From Rhabdothermincola sediminis (GTDB lineage: Bacteria; Actinomycetota; Acidimicrobiia; Acidimicrobiales; Acidimicrobilacustridaceae), in assembly GCF_014805525.1 (NCBI RefSeq), contig NZ_JACFSZ010000010.1, forward strand, positions 62,001 through 126,000: a stretch of DNA of 64,000 nt, given 5' to 3'. The notes beneath the pieces are model-generated. The model saw only the letters and a list, made by a program, of their open reading frames with translations, ran no database searches and was not told the origin of the DNA. Numbering within the stretch: the first letter of the stretch is position 1; every line of letters begins with the position of its first letter. This document shows positions 54,010 to 62,782 of the stretch, one piece after another. Position numbers and translations under genes: made by a program.

Positions 54010-55176
54010 TCAGCCCACGGGGCGGTGCGAGCGCTCCTCGAGCACCAGCGTGCCCTTGCCGTCGAAGGCCAGCGCCGCATCCCCCTGAACCAGTTGACGT
54101 ATCGGCTCGCCGACGAGCGCCGCCCGCCAGCCGTGCGCCAGGCGGGCGTCCTCGTCGCCGCGGAGGAACGCCTCCAGATCGGCGCGGGTCGCGAGCAAGG
54201 CGGTCTCGATCTCGAGGCGTCGGGCGAGCTGGCTCACCCACGCCGAGACCAGGCTCACCGCCGGCCGAAGGTCACGGTCGAGCTCCCGCTCCCCTGCTGG
54301 TTCCGGCGGGCCCGGGGGACGCTGCCTGGCTTCCTCGATCACCTCCAGAAGCGCACGGGCCCGGCCGCCGCCCAAGTGACGGTCGTCGAGTCCCCGGATC
54401 TTGAACAGCCCGTGGGTGTCCGTCGGAGGCCGCTGGGCGATGGCGACGATCGCCAGGTCGGGCATGACGAACCGGCTCGGCACGTCGAGCTCGATCGCCC
54501 GCATCTCGCGCCAAGCCGCGACCGCCCGGGCGATCTCCCGGGACCGCCCTTTGAGTTGGCGCGCTTCCCGTATCCGTCGCCAGGCCATTGAGGGGTCGCG
54601 GACTCCCCGCACCCGGCGCCGGATGTCGTCGCACTCGTCGAGCACCCATTGCAGGCGCCCGCGCCCTTCGAGCTCCTCGACCAAGCGGTCCTGCGCCTCG
54701 AGCAGATGGGCCACGTCCGACGCCGCGTACTCGAGCTGGTTCCGTTGGAGCGGGCGGGCCAGCCAATCCGAGAGGCGGTCGGACTTGCGGACCGTGATGC
54801 CGAGCACGTGCTGGTACAGCGCGGTGAGCGACGGTGAGCTCATGCCGACGAAGCCCGCCGCGATCTGGGTGTCGAAGAGCTGCGAGGGCACCACACCGCA
54901 TGCCAGAGCGAGCACTTCCAAGTCCTGGTCGGATGCATGCAACACCGCGACCCCCGGTCCTTCAAGCACTCGACGCAGCGGGGTCACGTCGACCACCAGC
55001 GGATCGACGAGCGCGAGCCCACCTCGCCACGCGAGCTGGATCAGCGCCAGTTTCGGGAAGTAGGTGCGCTCCCGGTGGAACTCGGTGTCGAGTGCGTACC
55101 GAGGTTCATCCACCAGCTGCTCGACGACTTCCCCGAAAGCAGCGTCCGAGTCGATCACCTCATAGGTGGCGGCCAT
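54010..55176 (-). CDS. rnd: ribonuclease D
   Basis: 388 residues from the ATG at 55176 (MAATYEVIDSDAAF). The 3'-5' exonuclease domain has LDTEFHRERTYFPKLALIQ (the DxE pair), LHASDQDLEVL and YAASDVAHLL; one HRDC domain follows (about residues 215-290). RNase D trims the 3' ends of tRNA and other stable RNAs. The longer upstream frame is a shadow over the intergenic region. Confidence 0.92.
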   Translation of the reverse strand: MAATYEVIDSDAAFGEVVEQLVDEPRYALDTEFHRERTYFPKLALIQLAWRGGLALVDPLVVDVTPLRRVLEGPGVAVLHASDQDLEVLALACGVVPSQLFDTQIAAGFVGMSSPSLTALYQHVLGITVRKSDRLSDWLARPLQRNQLEYAASDVAHLLEAQDRLVEELEGRGRLQWVLDECDDIRRRVRGVRDPSMAWRRIREARQLKGRSREIARAVAAWREMRAIELDVPSRFVMPDLAIVAIAQRPPTDTHGLFKIRGLDDRHLGGGRARALLEVIEEARQRPPGPPEPAGERELDRDLRPAVSLVSAWVSQLARRLEIETALLATRADLEAFLRGDEDARLAHGWRAALVGEPIRQLVQGDAALAFDGKGTLVLEERSHRPVG

Positions 55177-55195
55177 CGTCCCGTTCTGCGACCGG

Positions 55196-55519
55196 TCAAC
55201 CTGGATGAGGACCGGCGACGGTGGGCTTGCCGGCCTCGATCCACGCGAGGGTCCCACCAGCGACGTTGGTGGCGTCGACGCCCTGGCGGGCGAGGAACTC
55301 TGCTGCGCGGCGGCTCCGGACGCCCGACGCGCAGATGAACAGGACGGCGCGATCGACCGGGACCTCCTCGATGCGATCAGGCAGTTCGGCCAGTGGGATC
55401 AGGACCGCTCCTGGCACGTGCGCCTGCGCGTACTCGTGCGGCTCCCGCACGTCGATCACCGTCGCACCATCTGCGCAGCGCTTCTCCAGCTCGTCGACGT
55501 CGATCTCGGGGATGTCCAA
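55196..55519 (-). CDS. single-domain rhodanese-like sulfurtransferase
   Basis: 107 residues with VIDVREPHEYAQAHVPGA and the active-site loop ICASGVRSRRAAEFL (catalytic Cys). Single-domain rhodaneses carry persulfide sulfur. It lies 15 bases after mobA and 19 bases before rnd on the same strand. A link to molybdenum cofactor sulfur chemistry is possible from the mobA neighbour, but not shown. Confidence 0.92.
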   Translation of the reverse strand: MDIPEIDVDELEKRCADGATVIDVREPHEYAQAHVPGAVLIPLAELPDRIEEVPVDRAVLFICASGVRSRRAAEFLARQGVDATNVAGGTLAWIEAGKPTVAGPHPG

Positions 55520-55534
55520 GGAGCCTCCTCGCGC

Positions 55535-56128
55535 TCAGGGGTCGCCCGAAGCGTACCGGTGGAGGTCTGCGGCGTCGTCGAGGTCCTCGAAGACTGGGGC
55601 CAACCCCTCGACCTCGACGACGTCGAGGCTGGCGAGGCCGTGGTGCAGCGAGCGCAGCCCGGTCTCGAACGCCGCCGCCAGAGCGGGCAAGGCCGAGCGA
55701 CGGTACGCGACGGCCGAGAGCTGGCGACGCTGGTCCACGAACGGGACCGCTGCCGCGGCAGAGCACGAGCGCAGGGAGGCCACCAGCCCCCGCACGGCGG
55801 CGGCATCGACCTCGGGCAGATCACACGCCAGCACCACCACGATCGGGTCGGTCGCCGACCCGAGCGCGGTGAGCACCCCGCCGAGAGGCCCCTGGCCTGG
55901 GTGCCGGTCCGCCACGTACTCGAACCCGAGCGCTCGCAGGTCCTCGCTGCGTCGCCCGCCCACGGCGAGCACCCGGCGAGCGCCCGCCTGAACGAGCGCC
56001 TGTTGCGGGTAGGTGCACAGCGGCGCGCCACGCACGATCACGAACGCCTTGTCGGTGCCCATGCGCACCGACGATCCACCGGTGAGGACCGCCCCGGTGA
56101 ACGGTTCCAGCCGCTCACCCGTGCTCAT
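55535..56128 (-). CDS. mobA: molybdenum cofactor guanylyltransferase
   Basis: 197 residues. AVLTGGSSVRMGTDKAF is the nucleotidyltransferase signature, with GPLGGVLTAL and VVLACDLPEVD also present. MobA attaches GMP to molybdopterin-Mo to make the bis-MGD cofactor. A CTP-specific paralogue (MocA) cannot be excluded. It is preceded by the GT87 gene five bases upstream, with which it is probably cotranscribed. Confidence 0.88.
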   Translation of the reverse strand: MSTGERLEPFTGAVLTGGSSVRMGTDKAFVIVRGAPLCTYPQQALVQAGARRVLAVGGRRSEDLRALGFEYVADRHPGQGPLGGVLTALGSATDPIVVVLACDLPEVDAAAVRGLVASLRSCSAAAAVPFVDQRRQLSAVAYRRSALPALAAAFETGLRSLHHGLASLDVVEVEGLAPVFEDLDDAADLHRYASGDP

Positions 56129-56134
56129 GGCCGC

Positions 56135-57337
56135 TCACCCCGCCACCCCGACTGGCGTGCCCCGAGCAGAGGATGCAGCCTGCAGCGCCTCACTGGCCGG
56201 CGGCCGGTACCCCACCACGAGCACGACGGTGACCAGCGTGAGCGCATTGTGGGCCAGGACGCCAGCGGCGCGGAGGGCATGGTTCCCGTCGTCGAGCAAC
56301 GCCCAACCCCACCAGCCGAGGGGCAGGAGCAGCAGCAGGGACACGACGCCGGCCCACGCGTCGCGGACCCGATCCCGACCGTCCGCCACCAGCGCGCCGA
56401 CCATCGGGAGCAACCAGACGAAGTGGTGGAGCCACGAGATCGGCGACACCAGCAAGCCCAGCGCGGCAGTGACCGCAACTCCGCCGAGCTCGTCGCCTGC
56501 GCGGTGGGCCTCCCGCGCCCGGTGCAGGCCGATCACCACCACCGCGGCCGACACCACCAGCCACACGACACCTCGTGCGTGAGCGGGGACCATCCGGTTC
56601 ACGGCACCGAGCACCGACTGGTTGGACGTGTAGGCCAACGAACCGGTGACCCGCTCGCCGTGGAACACCGCGTCGGACCAGTAGTCGATCGAGGCGGCGG
56701 GCAGCACGACGAACGCCAGACCGCTGCAGGCGGCGAAGGCCGCCACGGCGGTGCCAGCGGCGCGGAGCCGGCCGGTGACCGCCAGGTAGACGATGAACAC
56801 CGCGGGGGTCAGCTTCAGCGCGCTGGCCACCCCGATGAGCGTGCCCTGCGGCCAGCGCCCGCGGACCGCGAAGAGATCGACCAGGCACGCCAGCACCAAG
56901 AAGACGTTGACCTGACCCATGGCCACGTGCTCCGCGAACGGTCGGGCCAGCACGGCCAGCACGCAGGCACCCCCGAAGAGCAGCGGTCGCACATCTGCAC
57001 CCACCGCCTCGACGGCACGCCGGAACGAGAGCCACACCACACCCACCAGTGCGAGGGTCGATGCCAGCGTCCAGAGGAACTGGCCCCACCATTGCCCGAA
57101 CGGCGCGGTGAGCACCGCCACCAGGGCGGCGAAGGGCGGGTAGGTGAACACCAGATCACCGCCCCCGGAGCGGTACCCGAAACGACCGGCGAGCACGTCC
57201 CGGCCAGCGTGCTTGTACACGTCGAGATCGATGAGCGGGTGGAGCGGCTGATGCACGACGTAGCGCCACGCGACGGCCGTCGCGGCGACCATCACGCCTG
57301 CGATGCCCACCGCCACCGCGATGTGGCGCCGGGTCAC
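56135..57337 (-). CDS. GT87/DUF2029 polyprenyl-phosphate-mannose-type glycosyltransferase
   Basis: 400 residues from a GTG at 57337. About ten hydrophobic segments form a GT-C membrane fold. The first loop has HPLIDLDVYKHAGRDVL (the Asp-containing catalytic loop) and LVFTYPPFAAL; later SISWLHHFVWLLP. The family uses polyprenyl-phosphate mannose to build envelope glycans in actinobacteria. The actual sugar and acceptor are unknown. Confidence 0.88.
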   Translation of the reverse strand: MTRRHIAVAVGIAGVMVAATAVAWRYVVHQPLHPLIDLDVYKHAGRDVLAGRFGYRSGGGDLVFTYPPFAALVAVLTAPFGQWWGQFLWTLASTLALVGVVWLSFRRAVEAVGADVRPLLFGGACVLAVLARPFAEHVAMGQVNVFLVLACLVDLFAVRGRWPQGTLIGVASALKLTPAVFIVYLAVTGRLRAAGTAVAAFAACSGLAFVVLPAASIDYWSDAVFHGERVTGSLAYTSNQSVLGAVNRMVPAHARGVVWLVVSAAVVVIGLHRAREAHRAGDELGGVAVTAALGLLVSPISWLHHFVWLLPMVGALVADGRDRVRDAWAGVVSLLLLLPLGWWGWALLDDGNHALRAAGVLAHNALTLVTVVLVVGYRPPASEALQAASSARGTPVGVAG

Positions 57338-57401
57338 GAGCCGGTCCAGGTGGGACCCGGGCTGCTGCGACGAGGAGCAGGTGGACCCCACCGGTATCGG
57401 C

Positions 57402-57848
57402 TCAGCGCTGGTCCGGCGGTGGCCAGGTCGGATCGAGCTGGCGGAGGAAGCGCGCACACCGCTCTTCCTCGTCCAGCTCACCGATCGCACCGGCCGCGGC
57501 CCGCAGCCCGTCAAGCGCCCGGAGAAACCCGCGGTTGGTCTCGTGCTCCCACCGAACGTACCCCGAGCCCCGCCAGCCTCCGGCCCGCAGCGCGTCCAGC
57601 CCGCGGTGGTAACCCACCCGGAAGTACGCGTACCGCTCGATCTCGTCCCGTCCACGGAGGCCGAGCTGCGCCCAGGCGTCGAGGTAGCGGGGGTAGCGGG
57701 CCACGACCGACGCGATGGCGTCGCGCTGGCGCGCTGCCGGCTCCGAGAGGGCTCGATCCAATGCCTCGGCCGCCTCGGTGGGTGGCGGGGGGAGGATGGT
57801 CTCCGGCGGCCCGGCGGGGGTCAGGTTCACGGGGCTGTGGTCGGCCAT
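57402..57848 (-). CDS. DUF3151-family protein
   Basis: 148 residues from the ATG at 57848. It is helical, with LDAWAQLGLRGRDEIERYAYFRVGYHRGLDALR and GYVRWEHETNRGFLRALDGL, the hallmark of DUF3151, an actinobacterial family of unknown function. It lies 64 bases upstream of the GT87 gene and 31 bases after the hydrolase gene stop. The longer frame upstream overlaps the hydrolase gene and was rejected. Confidence 0.85.
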   Translation of the reverse strand: MADHSPVNLTPAGPPETILPPPPTEAAEALDRALSEPAARQRDAIASVVARYPRYLDAWAQLGLRGRDEIERYAYFRVGYHRGLDALRAGGWRGSGYVRWEHETNRGFLRALDGLRAAAGAIGELDEEERCARFLRQLDPTWPPPDQR

Positions 57849-57879
57849 CCACGCCAACCTAGACGACGATGGCAACCGG

Positions 57880-58683
57880 TCAGCGGCCGGCCGCGGCCCG
57901 CTCGACCGCCCGGCGGACGAACGACGCGAACGCGTCGGGATGGCTCGTGTGGGCATCGTGGCCGGCACCCGGGATGCGGACCAGCTCACCGTCCCGAACG
58001 GAAGTGGCGAGCTCCTCCGCCGCCCGGCGATGGCGGTCCGCCGCCGCGGTGCCGCAGCCGGCGACGACCGGGCAGGTGATCGCTGCCGGGTCGTAGGCCT
58101 GACGGGTACGGACCGATCGCAGATCGGCGAGGAGGGCCCGGCCCTCGGCTCGTCGCTGCGCCTGCGTCGACCGCGGGAGCTGCTCCCAGCGTTCATCGCC
58201 GATCACCCGGCGCATGAACCGCTCCACGGCGATACCTGCTGCCTCCGAGCCTTCCCCCGAGAGGGGATCTTCCAGCCGCGATCGCTCCGGCCACCACGGT
58301 GCCCACGGCATGGGGGCCTCGAACGCGGCCACCGCCAGCGCCAGCAGCGGCTCACGCTCGGCCGTGGCGAGCGCGATCACGCCGCCGAGACTGTGGCCCA
58401 CCAGGACGGCCGGCTCATCGGCCAGCACCTCCACCAGGTCAGCAACCATGGCATCGAGATCAGCCGCCTCCCCGCTCTCGAGGGACCGCCCATAGCCCCG
58501 ACGGTCGTAGCGCACCAGCTCGAGGTCCGGAAGACGCCGTGCGACCTTGAGGAACGCCGCGGCCCGGTCGAGCGTGCCGTGCACGAAGACCACCCGAGGA
58601 GCGGGGAGTGAACCCGCCTCGGTGCACGCGGGGTGGCGGTACACGGCTAGCTCGGCCTGTGGCCTGCGGCTGGCTCCGCTCAC
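57880..58683 (-). CDS. alpha/beta-fold hydrolase
   Basis: 267 residues. VVFVHGTLDRAAAF contains the oxyanion loop, VGHSLGGVIAL the nucleophile Ser, and PGAGHDAHTSHP the catalytic His. The cap region is helical. Substrate is unknown; candidates include esters and lactones. It starts in a four-base overlap (ATGA) with the pyruvate kinase stop. Confidence 0.9.
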   Translation of the reverse strand: MSGASRRPQAELAVYRHPACTEAGSLPAPRVVFVHGTLDRAAAFLKVARRLPDLELVRYDRRGYGRSLESGEAADLDAMVADLVEVLADEPAVLVGHSLGGVIALATAEREPLLALAVAAFEAPMPWAPWWPERSRLEDPLSGEGSEAAGIAVERFMRRVIGDERWEQLPRSTQAQRRAEGRALLADLRSVRTRQAYDPAAITCPVVAGCGTAAADRHRRAAEELATSVRDGELVRIPGAGHDAHTSHPDAFASFVRRAVERAAAGR

Positions 58684-60110
58684 GGGATACGCAGGAGACG
58701 CAGTGTGTCCGTTGCCCGGCCGGCGAGCTCCCCGGTCCCGAACAGGAGCACCACCAGATCACCCGGCTTCACCTCGCCGAGGCGCAACGCCTCGGCGATG
58801 GCGGCTGGCACCAGGTGATCGGCGCGCTCGGTGCCCTCGAGGTGGTAGGGCACCGAGCCCCAACTCATCGTGAGCTGGCGCACCGTGCGCTCGTGGGTGC
58901 TGAAGCCGATGATCCGCGCCCGAGGTCGGAACCGGGCGATCGAGCGGACCGTGAAGCCGCTGCGGGAGATGCAGATGATGGCCGCGGCGTTGGTCGCCGC
59001 GGCCGCCCGGTGTGCCGCACTGGTCATCGCGTCGGTGATGGCGTTGGCCGGGTCGGTCGCGTCCCGCTCGATCGTTTGCAGCTGGTCGGCCCAGGTGTCG
59101 TAGTCGAACTCGTCGTCGGCCCGCTCGGCGATGCGAGCCATGGTCGCCACGGCGTGCACCGGGTCGACGCCCACCGCGCTCTCACCGGAGAGCATCAAAG
59201 CGCTCGAACCGTCGAACACGGCGTTCGCCACGTCGGAGGCCTCGGCGCGGGTGGGGATCGGTGCCTGGATCATCGACTCGAGCATCTGGGTAGCCGTGAT
59301 GGCCGGGCGGCCGAGCGCGATGCACCGGTGGATGATCCGCTTCTGCAGGTGCGGGAGCTCTTCGATCGGGAACTCCGAACCGAGATCCCCGCGGGCCACC
59401 ATCACCGCGCCCGACGCCTCGATGATTCCGTCGAGGTTCTCCACCGCAGCCCGGGTCTCGACCTTGGCCACGATGAGCGGGCCCCGCGGGTGAGGTTCCA
59501 CCCCCACCCGGCGGACGTCATGGGCCGAGCGAACGAACGACAGCGCCACCATGTCCACGTCGACGTCGATGAACGCGTCGAGACAACGCAGGTCCTCGGA
59601 AGTCGGGCTGGTGAGCCGGAGCCGGTCGGAAGGGATGTGGATGCCCGGCCGCCCCTTCAGGACCCCCCCGTGGATGACGCTCACCTCGATGTGGTCGTCG
59701 GCGCGACCCAGCGCCTCCACCACCACCGCGCCGTCACCGAAGGCGACGGTGTCACCGGGGTGGATGTCGGACAGCAGCTGGTCGTAGTCGACCTGGATCA
59801 CCTCGGCGGTGCTGGTCCCCGTCCCGGGCGTCAGCCTGAGACGCTGACCTTCCAGCAGGAGCAGGCCTTCGTCGGGCACGGCTCCGGCACGGACTTTCGG
59901 ACCGGGTAGGTCGACGAGGATGCCGACCGTGCGCCCGAAGTCGGCGGCCGCCTTGCGGACCCGGTGGTAGCGGGCCAGCGCCTGCTCGAGGCTCTCGTGG
60001 GCGAGACTCAGTCGCGCCACGTCCATCCCGGCCTCGATCATCCCCTTCAGCACCGCCTCGGAATCGGACGTGGGCCCGATGGTGGCGATGATCTTGGTAC
60101 GGCGTGGCAT
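58680..60110 (-). CDS. pyk: pyruvate kinase
   Basis: 476 residues. It starts RRTKIIATIGPTSDSEAVL; the signature VAKVETRAAVENLDGII and ARGDLGSEFPIEELP holds the Lys/Glu catalytic region, and ITATQMLESMI the metal and substrate part; the C-terminal regulatory domain is complete. It makes pyruvate and ATP from phosphoenolpyruvate. It overlaps the downstream hydrolase gene by four bases, an unusual pairing. Confidence 0.96.
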   Translation of the reverse strand: MPRRTKIIATIGPTSDSEAVLKGMIEAGMDVARLSLAHESLEQALARYHRVRKAAADFGRTVGILVDLPGPKVRAGAVPDEGLLLLEGQRLRLTPGTGTSTAEVIQVDYDQLLSDIHPGDTVAFGDGAVVVEALGRADDHIEVSVIHGGVLKGRPGIHIPSDRLRLTSPTSEDLRCLDAFIDVDVDMVALSFVRSAHDVRRVGVEPHPRGPLIVAKVETRAAVENLDGIIEASGAVMVARGDLGSEFPIEELPHLQKRIIHRCIALGRPAITATQMLESMIQAPIPTRAEASDVANAVFDGSSALMLSGESAVGVDPVHAVATMARIAERADDEFDYDTWADQLQTIERDATDPANAITDAMTSAAHRAAAATNAAAIICISRSGFTVRSIARFRPRARIIGFSTHERTVRQLTMSWGSVPYHLEGTERADHLVPAAIAEALRLGEVKPGDLVVLLFGTGELAGRATDTLRLLRIP

Positions 60111-60147
60111 GCCCCAACGCTAGCGGCACCTAGGCTCGGATCCCGTC

Positions 60148-60741
60148 ATGGAGCTCCTGCTCATCCGGCACGCCAGACCGTTCCGCGGCACTGCCACGGA
60201 GGGACCGGCCGACCCGTCGCTCGACCCGGTCGGGGCCCGCCAAGCAGCACGCCTGAGCGACTGGCTCGCCCGGGAGGAGATCGACGCGGTCTACAGCAGC
60301 CCGCTGGCCAGGGCCCGGGAGACGGCCGCGCCACTCGCCACTCGGATCGGCGTCGATCCTGTGATCGAAGAGGGGGTGGCGGAATGGGATCGTGACGCGC
60401 CGGCCTACATCCCCCTCGAGGAGCTACGAGCGACCGGACACCCCTGGTGGCAGGCGATGGCCGCTGGCGACTGGGACCTGCTCGGGGTCGACCCGGAGGC
60501 GTTCGGGCAGCGGGTCGTCGCCGCCATCGACGCCATCGCGGCCCGGCACCCCTCCCAACGGGTGGCGGTCGTCTGCCACGGCGGGGTCATCAACTTTTAT
60601 CTCGCCGAGGTGCTCGGCCTCGGCCAGCGCCTGTTCTTCCAACCCACCTACACCTCGATCAGCCGGGTCCTGGTGTCGCGCGCCGGCGTCCGCTCGCTCG
60701 AGACGCTCAACGAGCGTGCCCATCTGCGGGACCTCGCCTAG
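60148..60741 (+). CDS. histidine phosphatase (phosphoglycerate mutase-like) family protein
   Basis: 197 residues. LLIRHARPFRG carries the catalytic RHG-type His (here RHA), followed by YSSPLARARETA and VAVVCHGGVINFYL. The Gly of the RHG motif is replaced by Ala, as in several branches of the family. It acts on phosphate monoesters, with substrate unknown. It is divergent from pyk (37-base gap) and ends in a hairpin. Confidence 0.9.
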   Translation: MELLLIRHARPFRGTATEGPADPSLDPVGARQAARLSDWLAREEIDAVYSSPLARARETAAPLATRIGVDPVIEEGVAEWDRDAPAYIPLEELRATGHPWWQAMAAGDWDLLGVDPEAFGQRVVAAIDAIAARHPSQRVAVVCHGGVINFYLAEVLGLGQRLFFQPTYTSISRVLVSRAGVRSLETLNERAHLRDLA

Positions 60742-60751
60742 CTGGGCGAGG
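60732..60751. terminator. hairpin at the end of the histidine phosphatase gene
   Basis: A 7-base-pair stem (CCTCGCC/GGCGAGG) with a six-base loop overlaps the stop codon and lies between convergent genes. No T-run follows; terminator function is uncertain. Confidence 0.4.
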
Positions 60752-60759
60752 CGTCCGGG

Positions 60760-61176
60760 TCAGGTCGCCCGCTCCCACACGGTCGACCGGGAGGGAGCCT
60801 TCCTTCCGAGGGCCTCGATCAGGCGCTGCGAATCGAAGCCCGGCAGGAGCTGCAGTTGCTCCACCAGGCCGGTGTCCTCGATCCGGTCGAGCGGAACCAG
60901 GCATCCCCGGGCGGAATCGCCGGCGAGGACCACCACCCCCCCGTACCGCCCGTGCGGGCCGCGCTGGGCCGTCACCACCTCCACCTCGGTGAGCTCGCCC
61001 CACTCAACCACCTCCTCGCGCCCGTCGGCGAGCACTCGTCGAGCGCCGAACTCGTCGACGCGGAGCTCCACGGTGGCCGAGCGCATCTCGCGGCGGCGAG
61101 CTTCGTTCCGGGCCACGGCGAGCAGCACCACCACCGGCGACATCATCAGCACCACCCCCAGCCAGCCCACGGTCAC
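60760..61176 (-). CDS. membrane-anchored protein of unknown function
   Basis: 138 residues from a GTG at 61176; a TTG 17 codons upstream is an alternative. One N-terminal membrane span (about 3-22) is followed by a basic stretch and a soluble beta-rich domain (VELRVDEFGARRVLADGREEVVEWGELTEVEVV), which resembles small PH-like or YcxB-like membrane-linked domains. No function is known. Confidence 0.65.
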   Translation of the reverse strand: MTVGWLGVVLMMSPVVVLLAVARNEARRREMRSATVELRVDEFGARRVLADGREEVVEWGELTEVEVVTAQRGPHGRYGGVVVLAGDSARGCLVPLDRIEDTGLVEQLQLLPGFDSQRLIEALGRKAPSRSTVWERAT

Positions 61177-61243
61177 CGCACCCCACGATCGCCATGCCGC
61201 GCACGGAACGTGCCCTCCCGTCGCCAACCTGCGGAGGCGGGCA

Positions 61244-62029
61244 TCAGTTCAGGCGGGCCCTGAGCAGGACCGCACGCCGCGCGTACTCCTCTCCGATGCC
61301 ACCGCCGAGGCGCTCCGCAGTGATGTCCAGCTCGCGGGCTGCACCCCGGAAATCACCACTCGCGGCCAGCGCGGCGGCCAGCTCGGCCCGCTCCTCGGTC
61401 GGCACGCCGGGGAGGAGGGTCCGCAGGCGCAGCACCCACACCAGGGCCGCATGGTCGCCTCTCGCGGTGAACACCACCCGCAGATTGGCGAGCATCCGAG
61501 CCAAGACGGTGAACGGCCCGACCGGCTCCAAGAACGCGTCGTCGAAGACCGCGTCCGGCCCGTGCACGGCCCGGAACGCCCGCTCGCAACCCGCCCGGTC
61601 GAGGAACGCGCCGCCTGCGAAGGGATCCACGAACACGGTCGGATCGACCCGGTCGCGCAGCAGGAAGTGCCCCGGCATGCCCACCCCGGCGAGGGGGACG
61701 CCGAGGCGCCGCCCCACGGCCATGGTGAGCACCGACAGCGTGATCGGGATCCCCCGCCGCCGGTGGATCACATCGTTGAGGTACGAGTTGCGCGGGTCGT
61801 AGTAGGCCGTCCGGTTCCCCCGGAAGGCGAGGTCCACGAACAGGTACCGGACCAGGGCGTCGAGCGTCGGGGCGAAGCAGCGCTCGGCGATGCGGTCGAT
61901 CACCGCCAGCTCGGCGTCGACGTCGAGGTCCGGGTAGGCGTGCACGGCGATGAGCAATGCCGCCCGATCGAGGGGGAGCTCCTCCTCCGGGCGGCGGAGC
62001 AGGTCTGCGAACTGCTCGGTGGCCTGCAC
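61244..62029 (-). CDS. SirB1-family protein (transglutaminase-like and TPR-like regions)
   Basis: 261 residues from a GTG at 62029. YYDPRNSYLNDVIHRRRGIPITLSVLTMAVGRRLGVPLAGVGMPGHFLLR is the SirB1/transglutaminase-like core, with the typical GMPGHF motif. A helical C-terminal region with TPR-like repeats follows. The catalytic Cys of true transglutaminases is not evident. Family role is unclear. An in-frame start 16 codons upstream is less likely because it overlaps the terminator at 62064. Confidence 0.85.
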   Translation of the reverse strand: MQATEQFADLLRRPEEELPLDRAALLIAVHAYPDLDVDAELAVIDRIAERCFAPTLDALVRYLFVDLAFRGNRTAYYDPRNSYLNDVIHRRRGIPITLSVLTMAVGRRLGVPLAGVGMPGHFLLRDRVDPTVFVDPFAGGAFLDRAGCERAFRAVHGPDAVFDDAFLEPVGPFTVLARMLANLRVVFTARGDHAALVWVLRLRTLLPGVPTEERAELAAALAASGDFRGAARELDITAERLGGGIGEEYARRAVLLRARLN

Positions 62030-62063
62030 CCGGCGGAGGGTACCGGTCGCCCGGGGAAAACCA

Positions 62064-62091
62064 CGAGGGGCCCGCACGTGCGAGCCCCTCG
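62064..62091 (-). terminator. intrinsic terminator after the secreted-protein gene
   Basis: The arms CGAGGGGC and GCCCCTCG pair around an inner GCAC/GTGC stem. In the minus direction it is followed by TGGTTTTCCCC. It starts about 20 bases past the stop of the gene at 62114 and is well placed to terminate it. Confidence 0.75.
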
Positions 62092-62113
62092 ATCACCTGA
62101 CGTGCGGCTGCGC

Positions 62114-62629
62114 TCAGCCGGTGAAGCGGGGCGTGGCCCGGGCCGCCGTGGTGGCGGCTGTGGACGTGGTGGTGGTCGGCTCGGCCGTGGTGGTCGGCCC
62201 CGGCTCGTTGAACCGGTTCACGACCTCGACCCTGCGGTTCTCCCAGTCGGTGAAGGTCACGACCTGCTCCCGCCCGGTCACCTCGTCGGCACCACCGTCA
62301 TCGGTCTCGGTGACCCCGCAGTCGATCGCATCCCAGAAGGCATCCGGATGGATGCTCAAGGTCACGGTGCCGCCCTCGCTCGGGAACACCGTGTCCTCGT
62401 TGAGCACCACCGTGTCGGCCAAGGGGCGGGCACGGAGCGGCTCGGCCGGCATCTCGTAGGCGACGCAGTTGACGTTGATCACGAACTCGGTGTCGTTCGG
62501 AGCGGAACCCTCGACGATCTTGGTGATGGTCAAGGTGAACTCCGGGTGGCTGCCTGCGCCAACCGGCGCTGCGCCGAAGGCTCCGATGGTCGAGACGGTG
62601 ATCATCGCCACGAGCAAGCGCTTGGTCAT
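62114..62629 (-). CDS. secreted protein of unknown function, DUF5979-like
   Basis: 171 residues. A Sec signal peptide ends near residue 25 (APVGAG). The body (LTITKIVEGSAPNDTEFVINVNC, with a second Cys in DAIDCGVTE, likely a disulfide) has the beta-sandwich look of DUF5979-type repeats. The tail is Thr-rich (about 145-165) and could be a flexible, perhaps glycosylated stalk without a sorting signal. A CAAGCGC start region and GGAGAAC ribosome site lie upstream. Surface function is unknown. Confidence 0.75.
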   Translation of the reverse strand: MTKRLLVAMITVSTIGAFGAAPVGAGSHPEFTLTITKIVEGSAPNDTEFVINVNCVAYEMPAEPLRARPLADTVVLNEDTVFPSEGGTVTLSIHPDAFWDAIDCGVTETDDGGADEVTGREQVVTFTDWENRRVEVVNRFNEPGPTTTAEPTTTTSTAATTAARATPRFTG

Positions 62630-62782
62630 GGGAGAGTTCTCCTTACGGGGACGCGAACCCCTTTGGGGGAGGTAAAACGGGCCCGCCGAATGCTAGCAGC
62701 GCACGTCGTTCAGGGCGAACACATCCGCCCGGGAGGCGGTACCGTCCCCGCGAGCCGACCGCTGACCCGCGAGAGGAGCACC

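Noticed and set aside
55166-57862. 898-codon plus-strand frame
   Set aside because: It covers rhodanese, mobA and GT87 genes on the other strand; the His/Arg/Asp-rich translation is a shadow.
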